Of a DNA stretch of 64,000 nucleotides, positions 1 through 8,253 are shown in pieces (the first letter of the stretch is position 1; each line of letters starts with the position of its first letter). The notes under the pieces are model-generated. The model was given only the letters and a program-made list of their open reading frames with translations, was not told the origin of the DNA and did no database searches. Location: positions 682,001 to 746,000 of the forward strand of contig JADKBM010000004.1 of assembly GCA_016715115.1 (NCBI GenBank). The letters are read 5' to 3'. Origin of the DNA: Acidobacteriota bacterium (GTDB lineage Bacteria; Acidobacteriota; Blastocatellia; Pyrinomonadales; Pyrinomonadaceae). The translations under genes were made by a program, and so were the position numbers.

Positions 1-1411
1 TGACTCGGTCAGCGTGATCGGCTCCGGTCACTTCTTCGCGTTCGAGCGATTCGATCTCGGTCGTGAGTCGCTGGATGCGGCGCGTCGTATCCTCGACCGA
101 CGCCGGCGTCGCTCCCTGTCCGATGGCGACCTTGGCGCACGCCGTATCGAGGACGGAAACCGACTTGTCCGGCAGTTGGCGGCCGGTGATGTATCGATGC
201 GAGAGTTTGACGCAGTCAACGATCGCCTCATCCAGGATTCGAACGTTATGGTGTTCTTCCATCGTCGAAGCGATACCGCGCATCATCGTGATCGCCTTTT
301 CTTCGTCGGGTTCTTCGACCTTGACGACCTGAAAGCGGCGGGCAAGCGCGGCGTCCTTTTCAAAATATTTCTTGTACTCAGCCCAAGTCGTCGCGGCGAT
401 CGTCCGGAGTTCACCGCGGGCAAGCGCCGGCTTGAGCAGGTTGGCGGCGTCGTTCTGTCCGGCCTGTCCGCCGGCGCCGATCATCGTATGCGCTTCGTCG
501 ATGAAGAGAATGATCGGCTGCGGCGAGGCTTTGACCTCGTCGATGACCGATTTCAGGCGGTTTTCGAACTCGCCCTTGACGCCAGCTCCGGCCTGAAGAA
601 GCCCGAGGTCGAGCGTGCGGACCGCAACGTTTTTCAGCGGTTCCGGCACGTCACCCTGTGCGATCCGAAGCGCAAATCCTTCGACGACCGCAGTTTTTCC
701 GACGCCGGCCTCGCCGGTGAGGATCGGATTGTTCTGCCGGCGGCGCGTAAGAATATCGATCACCTGGCGAATCTCGAAGTCGCGGCCGAGGATCGGATCG
801 ATCTTGCCGGCCCGAGCTTTAGCCGTCAAATCTTCGGTGTACTGACCGAGCGATTTGGTTTTCCCCGGAACTCCGGACGCGACCGGCGCGCCGCCCGAAG
901 TGCCGCCTGTTTCGCCAAGCGCCATCGCTTCGCGCGCTTCGAACGAATCGGCCGTGACCTCTGGGAGTTTCGCCTGCAGCCCTTCGACCGAGATGTGACT
1001 GAATTCACGCGAAATTTCGCGGGCGATCCGTGCAGTGCCGTCATTCGACAAAAGGGCGAGGATCAAATGACCGGAGCGCACGCGGGATTCGCCGAAATCG
1101 ACCGACGCGACGAGCCACGCATCCTGAAACCAATTCGGCAAGCGGTCGGAAAGCCCGGGCGTCCGCGAGTTGCCGCTTTTGAGCCGATTCATCGCCGTCT
1201 CGACGTCCTTCGACAAACGATCGATGTTGACCTCGAAATGCCGGCAGATCTTGTGGAGATCGGTGTCATCTTGTTCGAGTAGTTTTGCCAGAATATGCTC
1301 GATCTCAACGTCGTAATTGGTTCGCGAAAGGCAAAGCCCGGCCGCACCCTCGAGCGCTCCGCGGCAGGTGTCGTTGAGTCTGCCAACCAGCGATTTCAAA
1401 TTTACATTCAT
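1..1411 (-). CDS. tssH: T6SS sheath-disassembly ATPase TssH/ClpV (N-terminal 470 residues, cut by window edge)
   Basis: AAA+ unfoldase that recycles the contracted TssB/TssC sheath in the cytoplasm. I start it at the ATG at 1411, which follows GGAGAAAGGAA. The visible 470 residues comprise a Clp N-domain with the two helical repeats (about 5-150), then AAA domain 1 with Walker A GEAGVGKT at 233-240 and Walker B ILFIDEAH at about 301-308. The motif LQAGAGVKGEFENR (about 272-285) is typical of the TssH branch of ClpB-like proteins. The frame then runs off position 1 inside the middle coiled-coil region. The family is normally about 850-900 residues, so AAA domain 2 lies outside the window. It is the last visible gene of the minus-strand T6SS operon, 40 bp after tssG. 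ClpB is the main alternative, but the context decides for TssH. Confidence 0.93.
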   Translation of the reverse strand, partial: MNVNLKSLVGRLNDTCRGALEGAAGLCLSRTNYDVEIEHILAKLLEQDDTDLHKICRHFEVNIDRLSKDVETAMNRLKSGNSRTPGLSDRLPNWFQDAWLVASVDFGESRVRSGHLILALLSNDGTARIAREISREFSHISVEGLQAKLPEVTADSFEAREAMALGETGGTSGGAPVASGVPGKTKSLGQYTEDLTAKARAGKIDPILGRDFEIRQVIDILTRRRQNNPILTGEAGVGKTAVVEGFALRIAQGDVPEPLKNVAVRTLDLGLLQAGAGVKGEFENRLKSVIDEVKASPQPIILFIDEAHTMIGAGGQAGQNDAANLLKPALARGELRTIAATTWAEYKKYFEKDAALARRFQVVKVEEPDEEKAITMMRGIASTMEEHHNVRILDEAIVDCVKLSHRYITGRQLPDKSVSVLDTACAKVAIGQGATPASVEDTTRRIQRLTTEIESLEREEVTGADHADRV

Positions 1412-1451
1412 TTCCTTTCTCCTTTGGTTACTGAAAATGCTTACTAAAAGC

Positions 1452-2462
1452 TCAATTGTTGATTTGCAAAACAACCTGATCGTCGTCCGCCAAAAACGGC
1501 TTGGTCTTCAGGAACGAGGTCCAGCCAAGAAGCGGACGCCGTTTCGCTCGCGTGGTCAGAACCGTTCCCGGAACCTCCCTCGCTTTGAGGACAAGCCGGA
1601 CATCGAGATCAAAATCAGTGCCGTTCATAAAACGGACGATTGATTTCATCGGTTTGTGCGCCGAACCGTTCGGCAAAAACCCCTGAAACTGTTTGAACGA
1701 TAATGGGCCGAAGACGATTCGGAATTTGGACTGCTGATCCCAAATGCGATTTCCGATGATCGTCGTTTGCCCGAGCGCCGAGTTGACGAACCCGAGACGC
1801 GTAATGCTTGCCTTGTCGAGATCCAGCCATTGACCGAAAAACTGCAGGATCTTTGCACTGACACGGAAGTAATCGCCAAGCATATTGGCGAGCGCAACGG
1901 CCGAATGCGGCTTTTGCGCGATAAGTCCGGTGTAGGGCAGCAGCGATTCGTCGGGAAGTTCCATACGACCGCGCAGCCCGCGGGTTCCCAATCCAGCGAT
2001 GTCAAACAAATTCTGGGTAAAGTCGTCGTTGCCGCGCTCGTATTTTACCGGGAAGCGATACTTCTCCCAGGCACGGAAAAACATCGAAACCGAGCGGTGC
2101 GTGAAGATATCGAGAAACGACCACATCGCGGTATCGCGATAGCGCGCGCGGTCCATCAACAGTTCGGTGTAATGGATCGGCATCACGCCGCTGATCCCCA
2201 CCATCCCCATAAAATTGATGAACATCTCGTGCTTTTCGTGCTCGGTCAGTTCGTCAAACGACGATTTCAACTCTTGGATCTCGCTTGCCGGAAAGTTAAG
2301 TCCAAGACGCGATCTGAAACGAATGACCTCACTGTCCGGCAACGCGTCGCCGCCGACCGGTTTCCGCTCGGGATAGATCTTCTCAAGAAGCCGAACCGCC
2401 TGAAAGAACTCGAACCTGTACGGTTCGTCGGCCAACTTCTGATTTAACGGCAACTTTTCCAT
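1452..2462 (-). CDS. tssG: T6SS baseplate subunit TssG
   Basis: Baseplate wedge protein that works with TssF, TssE and TssK. At 336 residues it has the usual length. The N-terminal stretch (EPYRFEFFQAVRLLEKIYPE, about residues 12-31), then VIRFRSRLGLNFPASEI, and later LLYTGLIAQKPHS-type sequence with the MLGDYF region, are typical of the TssG/VasB/ImpH family. An in-frame start exists 48 bp upstream (2510), but those extra codons are made of the intergenic heptamer repeat, so the ATG at 2462 is preferred; it lacks a clear ribosome binding site. It follows tssF across a repeat-filled 156-bp gap and precedes tssH. Confidence 0.93.
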   Translation of the reverse strand: MEKLPLNQKLADEPYRFEFFQAVRLLEKIYPERKPVGGDALPDSEVIRFRSRLGLNFPASEIQELKSSFDELTEHEKHEMFINFMGMVGISGVMPIHYTELLMDRARYRDTAMWSFLDIFTHRSVSMFFRAWEKYRFPVKYERGNDDFTQNLFDIAGLGTRGLRGRMELPDESLLPYTGLIAQKPHSAVALANMLGDYFRVSAKILQFFGQWLDLDKASITRLGFVNSALGQTTIIGNRIWDQQSKFRIVFGPLSFKQFQGFLPNGSAHKPMKSIVRFMNGTDFDLDVRLVLKAREVPGTVLTTRAKRRPLLGWTSFLKTKPFLADDDQVVLQINN

Positions 2463-2618
2463 TTCGGATTGGCGATGTGGAATTTCGGATTTGCGGACCC
2501 CAAAACGCACATCTTCAAAAAAATCTCAATATATGGCCTGATCAACTCGAAATCGCGATTTGCGGAACGAACCGCCAAAAAAGCGACAAATCCGAAATCC
2601 CAAATCCCCAGTCCCACA
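2463..2618. repeat. Heptamer-repeat element with opposing arms between tssF and tssG
   Basis: This 156-bp gap contains degenerate GGATTTG/CGGATTT heptamers in the plus orientation at about 2461-2496 and the complementary form (AAATCCGAAATCCCAAATCC) at about 2588-2608, separated by roughly 90 bp of unique DNA. The arms could pair into a long imperfect hairpin in the operon transcript. The same layout recurs at 15724-15844 and 31363-31473. No gene is evident here. Confidence 0.6.
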
Positions 2619-4511
2619 TCAAAGGAGCACTTGTTCTCCGGTTCGCGATGGAAAAACCTTCACGTCCTCTTCGCGTTGTTGCGTCCGTAACACGAGTTGA
2701 TTGAACGAGTTAAGGGACGAGTAAAGCCCAAAGAAACGTTCCAGGACACACGCGAAAAGGAACAAACCGCTGCCCACGAACTGTTCTTCGTCAAACGTCA
2801 GCGTCGTTTCGAGTCCGCGCACGAATCCGGCTCCGATATGGTCGCCGATTCGCCGAACGACCTTTCGGGTTTCGATTCCCGTAATCCCGAGAATCTGTTT
2901 GCGCGCCGCCGAAGTATCGTCGAAGTTGTACAGGTGCAGGATCTCCTGCAGCGCCTCGGGCGTACCTTCCTGACTCTCGACGATCGACAGATAATTCAGG
3001 TTCAGGTGCGAGATCAAACGCCATTGCAGCGAACGGCGGCGCGCCGGCCGAATCGTTTCGGTCGGCTTCGTCAGGCACTTCGCCTTTGAAAGCAATCCGC
3101 TGCCCTCGACCTCGAAATCGCCTTCACGTCCGCCGAACGGGAGTTTCGCCGGAAGGTCGCGGTTTGTACAAGTTGTCCGGACGTTGAGAACCTCGACGGC
3201 CGGGACGCGCGGATTGAAATCGATATCGACCAGCGACAGGTACATCTCAGTGCCTTCGTCGTCGTCGCGCTGCGAATCCTGACGCGTTCCGTACCAGAAA
3301 CTCTTTTCCATTTGCTCGCCGTACGCGTGGCGCAGCGAGTAGAACGGCGAAAACTGGCGGGTCGTGTTGGTCTTCGGGTCCGATGTCAGAACATCATCGA
3401 TCGAGTAGACTTCCGTCGTCATTTGCCGGTGCACGTCCGGTACGACGTGATACTCGTACTTCTGCTGCGAAAGATAGATCGGATCCGCCATTCGGGAGAA
3501 CAGATTTATGATCGGAGTGCAGCCGAGCCGAAATGTGTCGGCCGTGATCGGGGCCTTCGGCGGCAGAACGTCTTTCAGATGGATGATCAAATCGAAATGA
3601 CTGCCGAACTTCGAATCGATCGCCTTATCGAGTCCGTAAACGTCGAAAAAGAGAAACTTGTATGGAAAAGCGAAATACTCGGTCAAGAGCCGGTAACCCG
3701 GAAACGACCGTTTCGTGTACGGCAGCAAAGCTTCGTCTTCTTCAAATCCGACCTGTTTGATCGCGTCTGCAGCCGGCAAAACGATCGGATCCGGAAGTTT
3801 GAGCTGAATATTCGACAGCGTTTTCAGCGATTTGCTGCTGAGCGGCGTGTCGCGCGGACTGAACTCGACCGACGTCGAATTGTTGAACAGCAGTTCGTAG
3901 AGCGGAAAGATCAGTTGCGGATCGCCGTTGATATAGAAACGCAGCGACTTTGGCGGCTCGCCGGTGTCGCCGACCCTCATTTCGTGGAGATTCGCGTTTC
4001 CGTAACATCGCATACTGAGCCGGATCGACGCTTCCGAAAACCGGCCGCGGCCGTCTTTGGGCGCCGGCGATTCAAGCGCGGCCGAGAGTATCTCCAACGG
4101 AAAGAGCGCAACGTCGAAACCAGTCCGAAACTGGCACGGCGTACCGTCGACAGGTCGCGAATTAAGCCGCGCGCCGCGTTCGAGTTTCTGCACCGCGGTC
4201 AGTTTGTCGTTCGGCGAACCGAAGGAAAACTGCGTGATCGCCATCGACGGGATCGGCGCAAGGTAGTGAGGGTAAATGACGTTGATGAACGACTCGGTGA
4301 TCTCCGGCAGTTCATCTTCGAGTTTCAGCGAAATGCGCGCGGCCAAAAACGCGAATGCTTCGATGATGCGTTCGACGTGCGGATCCTCGATCTTTTCCTC
4401 GTCGAGTTGGAGACGCGCCGCGATCTTCGGGTATTTGCGCGCAAACTCCGCGCCCATACGCCGGAGGAATATGAGTTCGCGTTCGTAGAAGCCAAGCAGT
4501 TCGTCGCGCAT
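2619..4511 (-). CDS. tssF: T6SS baseplate subunit TssF
   Basis: Main baseplate wedge protein that pairs with TssG around the VgrG hub. At 630 residues it matches the family. The N-terminus is diagnostic: YERELIFLRRMGAEFARKYP (about 8-27), then RLQLDEEKIEDPHVERIIEA and the segment around FINVIYPHYLAPIPSM (about 76-91). The C-terminus ends in a basic segment just before the intergenic repeat. The start is the ATG at 4511; the ribosome binding site is weak. It lies 47 bp downstream of the lipoprotein gene and upstream of tssG, so the usual tssE-tssF-tssG order is interrupted by two extra genes. Confidence 0.95.
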   Translation of the reverse strand: MRDELLGFYERELIFLRRMGAEFARKYPKIAARLQLDEEKIEDPHVERIIEAFAFLAARISLKLEDELPEITESFINVIYPHYLAPIPSMAITQFSFGSPNDKLTAVQKLERGARLNSRPVDGTPCQFRTGFDVALFPLEILSAALESPAPKDGRGRFSEASIRLSMRCYGNANLHEMRVGDTGEPPKSLRFYINGDPQLIFPLYELLFNNSTSVEFSPRDTPLSSKSLKTLSNIQLKLPDPIVLPAADAIKQVGFEEDEALLPYTKRSFPGYRLLTEYFAFPYKFLFFDVYGLDKAIDSKFGSHFDLIIHLKDVLPPKAPITADTFRLGCTPIINLFSRMADPIYLSQQKYEYHVVPDVHRQMTTEVYSIDDVLTSDPKTNTTRQFSPFYSLRHAYGEQMEKSFWYGTRQDSQRDDDEGTEMYLSLVDIDFNPRVPAVEVLNVRTTCTNRDLPAKLPFGGREGDFEVEGSGLLSKAKCLTKPTETIRPARRRSLQWRLISHLNLNYLSIVESQEGTPEALQEILHLYNFDDTSAARKQILGITGIETRKVVRRIGDHIGAGFVRGLETTLTFDEEQFVGSGLFLFACVLERFFGLYSSLNSFNQLVLRTQQREEDVKVFPSRTGEQVLL

Positions 4512-4558
4512 CTTTGTCTAATCTCTTAATCGATTCCCGAATTCAAATCAGTCCTCAA

Positions 4559-5047
4559 TCAGAATTCGAATTCCATCCAGACAACCTCTTCGATTTCGAC
4601 GGGTTTGTCGCTTCGAAGTCGGATTTTGGTGAATCTCACACCCTTTTGAAAATCCGCGTCTTCGACGTTTTCTCTATTTTCTGCCCGTTTCCCAAATTCA
4701 ACAAGTTCGGCAAAGCCGTTGGGGTAAAGCCTGGTTTCGGTTCCGTTTTCCGCGACTAGCGCGACATCGATTTCAATTTCGCGACCGTCTTCGAAACGGA
4801 TCCGTTTTCTCGCATCGTCGGCCCAACCCTTCGCTTTCGCCATCCGAAGTCCGAGAAAGTGAATTCTCGCTGTTGCTTCGAGCGGTTGGACCGGAGTTAT
4901 CTCGAGCCAGGCCTCGCCGAGCCTGACGCTTCGGGCGACCGTTGTTCTGGGCAACGGAGGCGGTTGCGTCAGCAACGACCGGCAACCCGCTCCGAAGAAC
5001 GCCATTTGGGCCAAAACGAGAACGGCGACGGTTGATGACCTGCTCAT
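4559..5047 (-). CDS. Small lipoprotein, candidate immunity protein of the neighbouring T6SS effector
   Basis: 162 residues. It has a short signal peptide with lipobox GAGC (cysteine at about residue 22), so it is predicted to be lipid-anchored outside the cytoplasm. The rest is soluble, beta-rich looking and acidic near the C-terminus, with no family I recognise. It starts 5 bp after the stop of the 141-residue gene upstream, so the two are almost certainly co-translated. Both interrupt the conserved tssE-tssF order, as effector-immunity pairs often do. The alternative is a diverged TssJ, the T6SS outer-membrane lipoprotein; size and location fit, but I do not see TssJ-like sequence. The immunity role is inference. 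Confidence 0.6.
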   Translation of the reverse strand: MSRSSTVAVLVLAQMAFFGAGCRSLLTQPPPLPRTTVARSVRLGEAWLEITPVQPLEATARIHFLGLRMAKAKGWADDARKRIRFEDGREIEIDVALVAENGTETRLYPNGFAELVEFGKRAENRENVEDADFQKGVRFTKIRLRSDKPVEIEEVVWMEFEF

Positions 5048-5052
5048 TCGTC

Positions 5053-5478
5053 TTAAGGAACCAGAACTTTCAGCTCACCATTCTGGAGCGCTTTGAAACA
5101 CTTGTCCGATAGCGCCGTGTTCGAGTCCGGGATGAAGTAATAGAAACCGATATTCAACCCGACCGAGTTGTTATGTAGATCCATTTCCTTCTCCTCCGGC
5201 GGTTGTCCGGGGTTGCTTTCGTGCGCGGTGGTAAACGACTTCGCCCAATAATAGCCGATATCGCGCGATAGGATCGCGGACCAAAAACAGTGCCGGAAAG
5301 CGTCTGAACGGTCGTTATGTCCATTGCTGCCGAAACGGCTTGTCGTTTCGGCGAAAGCGGTATCCTTGCTCATCTTGATCAAGGGAATCTTGGCCATCGT
5401 TAACGGGTTCGACGCCATCGAGGCGATGACCGCCTTTTCCGCAGGCGTTAGTCTTTCCCACTGCTCGTAAGCTCCCAT
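5053..5478 (-). CDS. Candidate T6SS effector with a DUF6973/Wnt-like motif set
   Basis: 141 residues. Start ATG at 5478, preceded by GGAGACCGACG, which is a better start than one 45 bp upstream. There is no signal peptide. Visible motifs are NDRSDAFRHCFW (about 55-66), AHE (85-87) and EMDLHNNSVG (98-107). The combination of DAxRHxxW, a later HE and MDLxNN is, from memory, that of DUF6973-type domains, which have been related to a Wnt-like or lipocone fold and occur in bacterial toxins. The gene lies between tssE and tssF and is coupled to a lipoprotein gene 5 bp downstream. I infer a secreted effector, possibly acting on membrane lipids. The family name was recalled, not searched. Confidence 0.55.
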   Translation of the reverse strand: MGAYEQWERLTPAEKAVIASMASNPLTMAKIPLIKMSKDTAFAETTSRFGSNGHNDRSDAFRHCFWSAILSRDIGYYWAKSFTTAHESNPGQPPEEKEMDLHNNSVGLNIGFYYFIPDSNTALSDKCFKALQNGELKVLVP

Positions 5479-5488
5479 CGTCGGTCTC

Positions 5489-5974
5489 CTATTTTTCCTT
5501 AACCTCAAACTCGCCGCTTCCAAGTTGCAGAATCGTGTCGAAAGCGATCGGTTCCGGCGTCGGTTCGATGTTCAGGCGGGCCTCGATCCGAAATTTGAGC
5601 GCCCGGTCAACGTTGTTCAATGGCTCAAGCGTCACCCGAACATCAAGAAATCGCGGCTCAAAGTAACGGATCGCGGATTCGATCGCCTTTGAAAGCCGCT
5701 TCTGTTCGGACTGATTCTTCGCGCTGATGCCGGTAATGTCCGGCAATCCGTACGTTAGAACTGACTTCCTTATCTCTTCCAGCCGTTCGTCGATCTCAAC
5801 GTGAACCGTACGCGTGTTGAGCAGCCATTCAAGATCGCGCCGCACGGACAGCTTGAGCTCCCGCAACGATTTTGAGCGCGATTTCGGCGCCTCACGCGAA
5901 ACGTCGGGCTCGAAATCCAGAAGACGGTCGAGGACCGACGGCGTGATGCGAATTTCGTTGTCGATTCTGGACAT
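5489..5974 (-). CDS. tssE: T6SS baseplate protein TssE (gp25-like)
   Basis: 161 residues, the usual size for this homologue of phage T4 gp25, which joins the baseplate to the sheath. The GPW/gp25 signature is visible: RDLEWLLNTR near residues 47-56, then IRKSVLTYGLPDITG around 72-86, followed by an amphipathic helix and a C-terminal strand region with RVTLEPL. I start it at the ATG at 5974 (MSRIDNEIRI); a longer frame to 6019 would include the arm of an inverted repeat. It lies 110 bp downstream of hcp across two hairpins, which may lower its expression relative to hcp. Confidence 0.9.
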   Translation of the reverse strand: MSRIDNEIRITPSVLDRLLDFEPDVSREAPKSRSKSLRELKLSVRRDLEWLLNTRTVHVEIDERLEEIRKSVLTYGLPDITGISAKNQSEQKRLSKAIESAIRYFEPRFLDVRVTLEPLNNVDRALKFRIEARLNIEPTPEPIAFDTILQLGSGEFEVKEK

Positions 5975-5987
5975 TTGCAAAGATAAA

Positions 5988-6018
5988 TGTACCGTCACTC
6001 TTGTCGAATGACGGTACA
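5988..6018 (-). terminator. Hairpin with U-rich tail between hcp and tssE (possible attenuating terminator)
   Basis: A perfect 10-bp inverted repeat, TGTACCGTCA (5988-5997) against TGACGGTACA (6009-6018), with an 11-nt loop. Read on the minus strand, the stem is followed by TTTATCTTT. This resembles a weak intrinsic terminator placed just before the tssE start, and could let hcp be made in excess over baseplate proteins. Function is inferred from structure only. Confidence 0.45.
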
Positions 6019-6047
6019 AGTCCTTTTTGACTCTTGCGAATCGAATC

Positions 6048-6069
6048 GCTGCCGGTTTGCGCCGGCAGC
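6048..6069 (-). other. GC-rich hairpin just downstream of hcp
   Basis: Perfect 8-bp stem GCTGCCGG (6048-6055) and CCGGCAGC (6062-6069) with a 6-nt loop, lying 16 bp beyond the hcp stop codon and with no U tract. It could protect the 3' end of the hcp message. Confidence 0.4.
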
Positions 6070-6084
6070 TTGATCGGGTTAGAA

Positions 6085-6585
6085 CTAGGCGCCCGTTCCT
6101 TCGACCTTCTTGATGTCGTAGCTCGTCGTGTTGGTCAGAGCAACTGATCCGTCCGGTTTCTGCTGGAAGTATTCGAACGTGATGTTCGTAAAGTTGAACG
6201 AAATCTGTTCCATCGGAAGAATCGCACTTCCGTTGCTTCCGCCTGTCTGGAACGACGAGATGACGATGTCGCCAAAGGTCACTTTCAGGTACGTGTACGG
6301 AGTTCCGTCACCACCGGTCTTGCGGCAGCTCAAAATCGCTTGCGGGATGTGATTTCCCTTGGCGCACGTCAGGAAGAGCTGCGGTGATGCCTTACCGTTC
6401 TGGACGACGAAGTGAAAGTCCTGAAGACTCACTTTACCTGCGCCCAAACCCGTTCCCTGAACCGCCGAACCCGAGTTGTTCGCACCGAACGACCATGATT
6501 CGATCTGCATCTGTTTTTCAAAACCAACGGCGTCCGCTTCGCCCTCAATCGTATCGATCTTCAAATAATAATCAGCCTGTGCCAT
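6085..6585 (-). CDS. hcp: T6SS inner-tube protein Hcp (TssD)
   Basis: 166 residues, standard for Hcp, which forms stacked hexameric rings of the secreted tube. Typical features are the N-terminal DYYLKIDTIEGEA, then QMQIESWSFGANN, LQDFHFVVQNGKASPQL and KVTFGDIVISSFQTGG, followed by the NFTNITFEYFQQ strand near the C-terminus. The start ATG at 6585 has GGAGC at good spacing. It is flanked by structured non-coding DNA on both sides (upstream 6619-6764, downstream 5988-6069), unlike most of its tightly packed neighbours. This is consistent with Hcp needing much higher expression. Confidence 0.97.
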   Translation of the reverse strand: MAQADYYLKIDTIEGEADAVGFEKQMQIESWSFGANNSGSAVQGTGLGAGKVSLQDFHFVVQNGKASPQLFLTCAKGNHIPQAILSCRKTGGDGTPYTYLKVTFGDIVISSFQTGGSNGSAILPMEQISFNFTNITFEYFQQKPDGSVALTNTTSYDIKKVEGTGA

Positions 6586-6618
6586 AATTTCTTGCTCCTT
6601 TCAAAACTTAGTTGACCT

Positions 6619-6696
6619 TGGATTGCCTCATCGAAGCGAGAAGCAATCCATTCCATTTTGGTTATCAATCATTCCGAGTCTCACCACTCGCTTCGA
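6619..6696 (-). promoter_or_regulatory. Predicted pseudoknot-forming leader upstream of hcp
   Basis: An 8-bp perfect stem, TGGATTGC (6619-6626) with GCAATCCA (6643-6650), encloses a loop containing TCGAAGCGAG (6631-6640). That loop is perfectly complementary over 10 bp to CTCGCTTCGA at 6687-6696. In the minus-strand RNA the upstream 10-mer can therefore pair with the hairpin loop, giving an H-type pseudoknot 34-111 nt before the hcp start. No known riboswitch class was recognised. A regulatory role is inference. Confidence 0.45.
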
Positions 6697-6727
6697 AAGT
6701 AAGACGCGATGATTGGCCGCTTTTGCC

Positions 6728-6764
6728 GAAATACCAGGAAATATTTCCTATTCCCCTGTATTTC
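6728..6764 (-). other. Stem-loop immediately after tssC
   Basis: Outer arms GAAATAC (6728-6734) and GTATTTC (6758-6764), extended by AGG/CCT with one bulge, and an internal palindrome GGAAATATTTCC. It lies 2 bp beyond the tssC stop and has no U-rich tail. It may be an mRNA-stabilising or processing structure separating the tssBC and hcp segments. Confidence 0.4.
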
Positions 6765-6766
6765 AA

Positions 6767-8251
6767 TTATTTAGCCGGCGGCGGAAGTTCGGCCACGAGC
6801 CGCAACGACACCGAAAGCTCGTCCAGCTGGAAGTGCGGCCGCAGGAACGCGACGGCACGATAACAGCCAGGCTTGCCCGGAATCTCCGAAACGTCGACGC
6901 GGGCCTCGCGCAGCGGGTACTTTGCCTTCTGCGAAGCGGGAGCGACGTCGTTTTCGAGAACGTATTTGCTGATCCATCGGTTCAGGAAGATCTGGGCCTC
7001 CTGACGCGACATAAACGAACCGATCTTGTCGCGCATCATCGACTTCAGGTAGTGTGCAAAGCGGGAAACCGCGAAGATGTACTGAAGCTGCGACGACAGA
7101 CGCGCATTTGCGTTTGCCGAATCAGTGTCGTACTTCTTGGCTTTGTTGGCCGACTGCGTCGCAAAGAAAGCGGCGTAATCGGTTCCCTTGCAGTGAACCA
7201 GCGGGATAAACCCGTTGTCCGAAAACTCCTTTTCGCGACGGTCGGTGATCGCGACTTCCGTCGGACACTTCATCGCGACTTCACCTTCGTCGGTCTCGAA
7301 CGTATGCGTCGGCAAACCGTCGACCAGGCCGCCGCCTTCAACGCCGCGGATCGCAACGCACCATCCGTGCATCGAGAACGCTTCGGTCAGGCGCGTGCCC
7401 ATCGAATATGCCGCGTTCGTCCAAAGGTACTTCTTGTGATTCGTGCCGTCGACGTCTTCTTCGAAATTGAAGGACTCGGTCGGCTTCGTCGCTGCGCCGT
7501 ACGGCACACGTCCGAGCACGTGCGGGAGCGTCAGGCCGACATAGCGCGAGTCTTCGGATTCACGGAAACTGCGCCATTTGGCGTACATCGTCGTATCGAA
7601 GATCTTCGACACATCGCGAACCTCGGTCATCTGAGCGAACTCGTCCCAGCCGAACATATCCGGCGAGGCGGCGCTGATGAACGGCGCGTGGGCCGCTGCC
7701 GCAACCTGCGAGAGACTCTCGAGAAGCGCCAGATCCTGCGGATGATTGCCGAACTCGTAATCGCCGATAAGCGCTCCGTAGGGCGCGCCGCCGAACGTTC
7801 CGTACTCGTCTTCGTAGATCTTCTTGAACAACGCCGACTGGTCGAACTCAAGCGCGCGCTCGAAATCCTTCAAAAGCTCTTTCTTGGTCGCGTTCATAAC
7901 GCGGATCTTGAGCTGCGGACCTGTCAGACTGTTCTTGACGAGATAATGTAGGCCGCGCCACGAGCCTTCCAGTTTCTGAAACTCCTCGTGATGCATCACG
8001 ACGTTGAGCTGGGCCGAAATAATGCGGTCGATCTCGGCGATCCGGGCATTGATGGCGACGTCCATATTCTTCGACATCGTCAACTCGCCGCTCATCACCT
8101 GATTGACGAACTCGCCGATCATATCCTTGGCCTGCTCGCGCTGATAATCATCACGCGCCAGACGGCCCTCGGTCAGAATCTGGTCGAGAAGACTTGTCTC
8201 CTGTGCTTGCTCCTGAACTTGAGCTTCTTGTTGTTTTGCTTTGTCAGCCAT
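6767..8251 (-). CDS. tssC: T6SS contractile sheath large subunit TssC
   Basis: 494 residues, normal length for TssC (VipB/EvpB). It forms the contractile sheath with TssB around the Hcp tube. Visible landmarks are ARIAEIDRIISAQLNVVMHH (about 68-87), the motif LEGSWRGLHYLVKN typical of the family, GALIGDYEF, FISAASPDMFGW, and the C-terminal LRPHFQLDELSVSLRLVAEL strand that takes part in sheath handshake contacts. The ribosome binding site AAGGAGG lies inside the end of tssB and the ATG is only 2 bp after the tssB stop, so the two subunits are translationally coupled. Confidence 0.97.
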   Translation of the reverse strand: MADKAKQQEAQVQEQAQETSLLDQILTEGRLARDDYQREQAKDMIGEFVNQVMSGELTMSKNMDVAINARIAEIDRIISAQLNVVMHHEEFQKLEGSWRGLHYLVKNSLTGPQLKIRVMNATKKELLKDFERALEFDQSALFKKIYEDEYGTFGGAPYGALIGDYEFGNHPQDLALLESLSQVAAAAHAPFISAASPDMFGWDEFAQMTEVRDVSKIFDTTMYAKWRSFRESEDSRYVGLTLPHVLGRVPYGAATKPTESFNFEEDVDGTNHKKYLWTNAAYSMGTRLTEAFSMHGWCVAIRGVEGGGLVDGLPTHTFETDEGEVAMKCPTEVAITDRREKEFSDNGFIPLVHCKGTDYAAFFATQSANKAKKYDTDSANANARLSSQLQYIFAVSRFAHYLKSMMRDKIGSFMSRQEAQIFLNRWISKYVLENDVAPASQKAKYPLREARVDVSEIPGKPGCYRAVAFLRPHFQLDELSVSLRLVAELPPPAK

Positions 8252-8253
8252 CG

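Noticed and set aside
14..1282. A long plus-strand open frame of 422 codons
   Set aside because: It is antisense to tssH, which has clear AAA+ motifs; the translated product is Arg/Asp-rich without any family likeness. The same applies to the long frames at 3312-4529, 6713-7951, 13747-15021, 45001-46338, 47170-48327 (plus) and 62223-63920 (minus), all opposite strongly supported genes.
4559..5047. Assignment as TssJ
   Set aside because: Lipoprotein and size fit, but TssJ-like sequence was not recognised and the gene is coupled to the candidate effector rather than to tssK/tssL.
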